Shown piece after piece: positions 42,175-44,432 of a stretch of 44,432 bases of DNA. Where the stretch lies: the NCBI GenBank assembly GCA_020633555.1, contig JACKDL010000041.1:1-44432 (forward strand), written 5' to 3'. Numbering within the stretch: position 1 is the first letter of the stretch; each line of letters opens with the position of its first letter. Under the pieces are notes generated by a model. It had not been told where the DNA came from and did not search any database. It worked only from the letters and a program-made list of their open reading frames with translations. Source of the DNA: Myxococcales bacterium (GTDB lineage: Bacteria; Myxococcota_A; Bradymonadia; UBA7976; UBA1532). The position numbers were made by a program, and so were the translations under genes.

Positions 42175-43440
42175 TCAGGCCGGCGCCACCTGCCGGGGCG
42201 CCCGCGGCTTGCGGGCCAGCGCCTGGGCCCAGTCCACCCGCCCCGTCCACTGCATCAGGGCGAACAGGGTGACGATGGCCAGCACCGTGATGGTGAGCCC
42301 GGTGTAGCCCGCCCAGAAGTGCGCCAGCGAGAAGCCCACCAGGTACACGAGCTGGGCTGCCGCCGCCTCGACGAAGGCGAAGCGGTTGCCCACCACCAGC
42401 CGCAGGTAGGTGACCACCAGCCCCAGGCTCACCGCGCTGGCCAGGGCGAAGGCGCCCTCCACCGGCAGGTGGTCCGCCGAGTAGGCGAACAGCAGGTGGA
42501 AGGCGAAGAAGGCCCCCGCCAGGAAGGCGTAGTTCATGGGGTGCATCCCGATGCCCCGCAGGGTGTCGAGCACGAACAGCACCAGGAAGAAGAAGAACAG
42601 CGACACCGGCGCGCTCTCGGCCAGGGCGCTCGCCAGCTCGCCGGGCTGCAGCCGGCTGGGCACCACCATGCCCAGGCCCATGCCCGTCACCGCCTGCTCG
42701 AAGGTCCAGCGCAGCCGCCAGCCGCCCCGCTCGTTCACCGTCTTCTCGGTGGGCGACAGGGTCATCATCGGGAAGTCGATGGCCGCGAAGTCCGTGTCCA
42801 CCGAGAAGTCGAAGGCCTGCAGCCGCGACACCCCTTCGCCCGGCTGGTACTGCCAGGTGTCCATGCCCCGGGTGCGGTAGGCCACCTCCAGCGCCAGCCG
42901 TTGGCCGGGCTGCACCGCCACCCGGTGCACCACTCGCCCGCCGCTGGGCTGCAGGGCCAGCGGCTGCCCGTCGAGCACGAAGCGGAAGCCGTCGTACACC
43001 CCCGACTGGTCGGGGAAGGGCAGCGCGATCTCCAGCTCGCCCGCCTCGGGCCGCGCGTGGACATAGGTCCAGGTGGCCTGGAAGTCCACGTCATACAAGG
43101 GGAACCAGATCAGCCCCTTGCGACGCAGATCCAGGCGCAGGGCGGCGTGCCCCACGGTGCTGGCCACGTGGCGCTCGAGCTGATGGGGCACCTGCACCCG
43201 CCGGGTGACCACGGTGGGCTTGCCCTCCACGACCCGCTGCTCCTCGCGCAGCTCGTCGGTGACCCAGTGAAAGGTCAAGCTGGGGGCCGACTGCCGCTGC
43301 GGGCTGCCCCACAGCTCGGCCACGTCGCCCCGCAGCCCACCGGCCTGGCCGTAGCTGCGGGCGCGGGTGACCCCGGCCAGGGCGAGCCAGGCCACGGCGC
43401 AGCCGAGGAAGATGGCGATCAGGGCGATGACGCGACGCAT
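42175..43440 (-). CDS. creD: CreD-family inner-membrane protein
   Basis: This 421-residue protein starts at ATG 43440 behind GGAGGTG. An N-terminal helix (ALIAIFLGCAVAWLALAGV) is followed by a large periplasmic domain (about residues 30-270) with CreD features: LFFFFLVLFVLDTLRG, HPMNYAFLAGAFFAFHLLFAY and the following helices LVVTYLRLVVG and LVYLVGFSLAHFWAGYTGLT. In E. coli creD belongs to the CreBC regulon and its biochemical role is unclear. There is no two-component system next to it here. Confidence 0.87.
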   Translation of the reverse strand: MRRVIALIAIFLGCAVAWLALAGVTRARSYGQAGGLRGDVAELWGSPQRQSAPSLTFHWVTDELREEQRVVEGKPTVVTRRVQVPHQLERHVASTVGHAALRLDLRRKGLIWFPLYDVDFQATWTYVHARPEAGELEIALPFPDQSGVYDGFRFVLDGQPLALQPSGGRVVHRVAVQPGQRLALEVAYRTRGMDTWQYQPGEGVSRLQAFDFSVDTDFAAIDFPMMTLSPTEKTVNERGGWRLRWTFEQAVTGMGLGMVVPSRLQPGELASALAESAPVSLFFFFLVLFVLDTLRGIGMHPMNYAFLAGAFFAFHLLFAYSADHLPVEGAFALASAVSLGLVVTYLRLVVGNRFAFVEAAAAQLVYLVGFSLAHFWAGYTGLTITVLAIVTLFALMQWTGRVDWAQALARKPRAPRQVAPA

Positions 43441-43506
43441 GGGCACCTCCAGGTCAGGTTGCCCCCGGAGCATCGCCGGCGGCCGCGGCCCGGGGTGGGC
43501 GCGGCG

Positions 43507-43519
43507 GTGACCGGGTCAC
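43507..43519. promoter_or_regulatory. Palindrome in the creD-dps divergent region
   Basis: GTGACCGGGTCAC is a perfect 6-bp inverted repeat around one central G. It sits about 70 bp before the creD start and 113-125 bp upstream of the dps -24 element. A transcription-factor site is possible for either gene. Confidence 0.45.
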
Positions 43520-43544
43520 GGCAGGTCGGTGCCAAACCTGTGCA

Positions 43545-43580
43545 ACCGATATTCAGTCACTCATTCACCGATATTTCGGT
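43545..43580. promoter_or_regulatory. Repeated ACCGATATT element upstream of dps
   Basis: ACCGATATT occurs at 43545-43553 and again at 43567-43575. The second copy continues to ACCGATATTTCGGT, which has perfect 5-bp inverted arms. The pair is 22 nt apart and lies 52-87 bp upstream of the sigma-54 -24 element, a normal enhancer distance. It is AT-rich against the background. Confidence 0.5.
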
Positions 43581-43631
43581 ACACGCCGCCCCTGACCCAC
43601 CGCTACGCCCCGCAAGGGCGCCCGCCGAAAC

Positions 43632-43647
43632 TGGCACGCAGGCTGCA
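43632..43647 (+). promoter_or_regulatory. Sigma-54 (-24/-12) promoter of dps
   Basis: TGGCACGCAGGCTGCA matches consensus closely: TGGCACG at -24, GG-N10-GC spacing and CTGCA at -12. Transcription would begin near 43658, about 21 nt before the dps ATG, with the GAGGAGA ribosome site inside that leader. Confidence 0.85.
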
Positions 43648-43678
43648 CATCCAATCCGGCAGACGCAGAGGAGACACC

Positions 43679-44146
43679 ATGCAGATCGACGTCGGCATCG
43701 CCCAGGACGCCCGCACCGCCATCGCCCAGGGCCTGGCCCGCCTGCTGGCGGACAGCTACACGCTCATGCTGAAGACCCAGAACTACCACTGGAACGTCAC
43801 CGGCCCCATGTTCCAGAGCCTGCACCTGATGTTCGAGGGGCACTACACCGAGCTGCAGACCGCCGTGGACGAGGTGGCCGAGCGCATCCGCAGCCTGGGC
43901 CTGTTCGCCCCTGCCGGCTACAAGGCATTCGGCGCGCTGACCAGCATCGCCGAGGACGAGGCGGTGCCCGGCGCCCTGGACATGGTGGCGAACCTGGTGA
44001 AGGCCCACGAGGCCGTCATCAAGACCGCCCGCGGCCTGCTGCCCCGTGCCGACGAGGCCGGCGATCAGGTGACCGCCGATCTGCTCACCCGCCGCCTGGA
44101 GATCCACGAGAAGACGGCCTGGATGCTGCGCTCGATCCTCGGCTGA
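43679..44146 (+). CDS. dps: Dps-family ferritin-like DNA-protection protein
   Basis: This 155-residue protein starts at ATG 43679 behind AGAGGAGA. Dps forms 12-subunit shells that oxidise iron with peroxide and protect DNA. The ferroxidase residues of the family are present: His37 in QNYHWNVTG, His49 and Glu53 in SLHLMFEGHY, then Asp64 and Glu68 in VDEVAERIRSLG. The four-helix length is normal. The N-terminus is short, without a Lys-rich DNA-binding tail, so DNA binding may differ. A longer in-frame opening begins upstream but would read through the promoter. Control by sigma-54 rather than OxyR, Fur or a stationary-phase sigma is unusual. Confidence 0.95.
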   Translation: MQIDVGIAQDARTAIAQGLARLLADSYTLMLKTQNYHWNVTGPMFQSLHLMFEGHYTELQTAVDEVAERIRSLGLFAPAGYKAFGALTSIAEDEAVPGALDMVANLVKAHEAVIKTARGLLPRADEAGDQVTADLLTRRLEIHEKTAWMLRSILG

Positions 44147-44432
44147 GCCGGCCGCCCACTCCCCCGGCCGCCCGACCAAACCCAACGCCCCGGGACGCGG
44201 CGGCCGCCCCTCACCCGCCGCAGACCGCCCACCCACCCCCGATCCTCCCCCTCCCCCCAACCCGTCAACCGACGGAAAGGGAGCGGGGCGGCGGGCCGGC
44301 CGGCGATGGGGCCCCGCAGGGCGAGGGATTCGGCAAAGCCGAAGACCGAGGCCGAGGCCGCCCCGGAGCCGGCCGGCCCGCCGCCCCGCGCCGCTCCGTC
44401 GCCGCCCCGCACAGGGTTGGACCGGCCCCAGC
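44147..44432. other. Intergenic stretch after dps, no gene recognised
   Basis: Nothing coding is supported here. Two short perfect stem-loops can be drawn: CGGCCG arms at 44149-44154 and 44165-44170 just after the dps stop (possible terminator, no T run), and TTCGGCAAAGCCGAA at 44329-44343. The right part is a C- and G-skewed low-complexity run up to the window edge. Confidence 0.6.

Overview
The window is a very GC-rich chromosomal segment (about 70% or more by eye) with dense, overlapping genes, frequent GTG and TTG starts, many lipoproteins with large secreted domains, MopE-type Cys/Asp motifs, an Arg-ended C-terminal membrane tag and sigma-54 promoters. Together these suggest a Myxococcota or related deltaproteobacterial-grade genome. 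The absence of dxr between cdsA and rseP fits this, since many myxobacteria make isoprenoids from mevalonate (inference). No rRNA, tRNA, IS element or CRISPR array was recognised.

Layout. 1-2210 (-): a subtilisin-family protease running off the left edge. 2340-8525 (-): a four-gene overlapping operon of a FadL-like outer-membrane protein, a lipoprotein, a family-4 glycosyltransferase and a second lipoprotein that is a paralogue of the first. 8588-13165 (+): a tandem pair of 756-residue STT3/AglB-like oligosaccharyltransferases. The second copy keeps the active-site motifs and the first has lost most of them. 13190-15304: a secreted protein and a divergent lipoprotein. 15305-15558: a 33-bp tandem repeat that fills the gap between two convergent genes. 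15561-18229 (-): ffh and a zinc-ribbon/YIP1-like membrane protein. 18438-24207 (+): a housekeeping operon with a short Hsp70, a pseudo-receiver/J-domain protein, uppS, cdsA and rseP. It runs after only 4 nt into a Septu-type defence pair (ptuA-ptuB, 24212-25971) whose first two thirds has unusually low GC. 25998-29060: an ABC1-type kinase, then an AmpG-like MFS transporter with its TetR regulator and operator. 29140-30607 (-): three consecutive small Cys-rich lipoproteins, each behind its own sigma-54-type promoter. 30786-34096: purU, mrp, a stand-alone MshEN-domain protein and a Uma2-type protein. 34140-43440 (-): CreD-like protein, then GT2, methyltransferase, a YbhN/LPG-synthase-type membrane protein and two large paralogous lipoproteins. 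43679-44146 (+): dps behind a near-consensus sigma-54 promoter.

Themes. Two separate operons combine glycosyltransferases with a pair of paralogous large lipoproteins, and an STT3-like pair lies beside one of them. A cell-surface glycosylation or lipid-linked sugar system is a reasonable but unproven reading. The most notable items are the asymmetric STT3 pair, the sigma-54 lipoprotein trio with paired upstream sites, the defence pair fused to an essential operon, the sigma-54 dps promoter and the Hsp70/pseudo-receiver-J pair.
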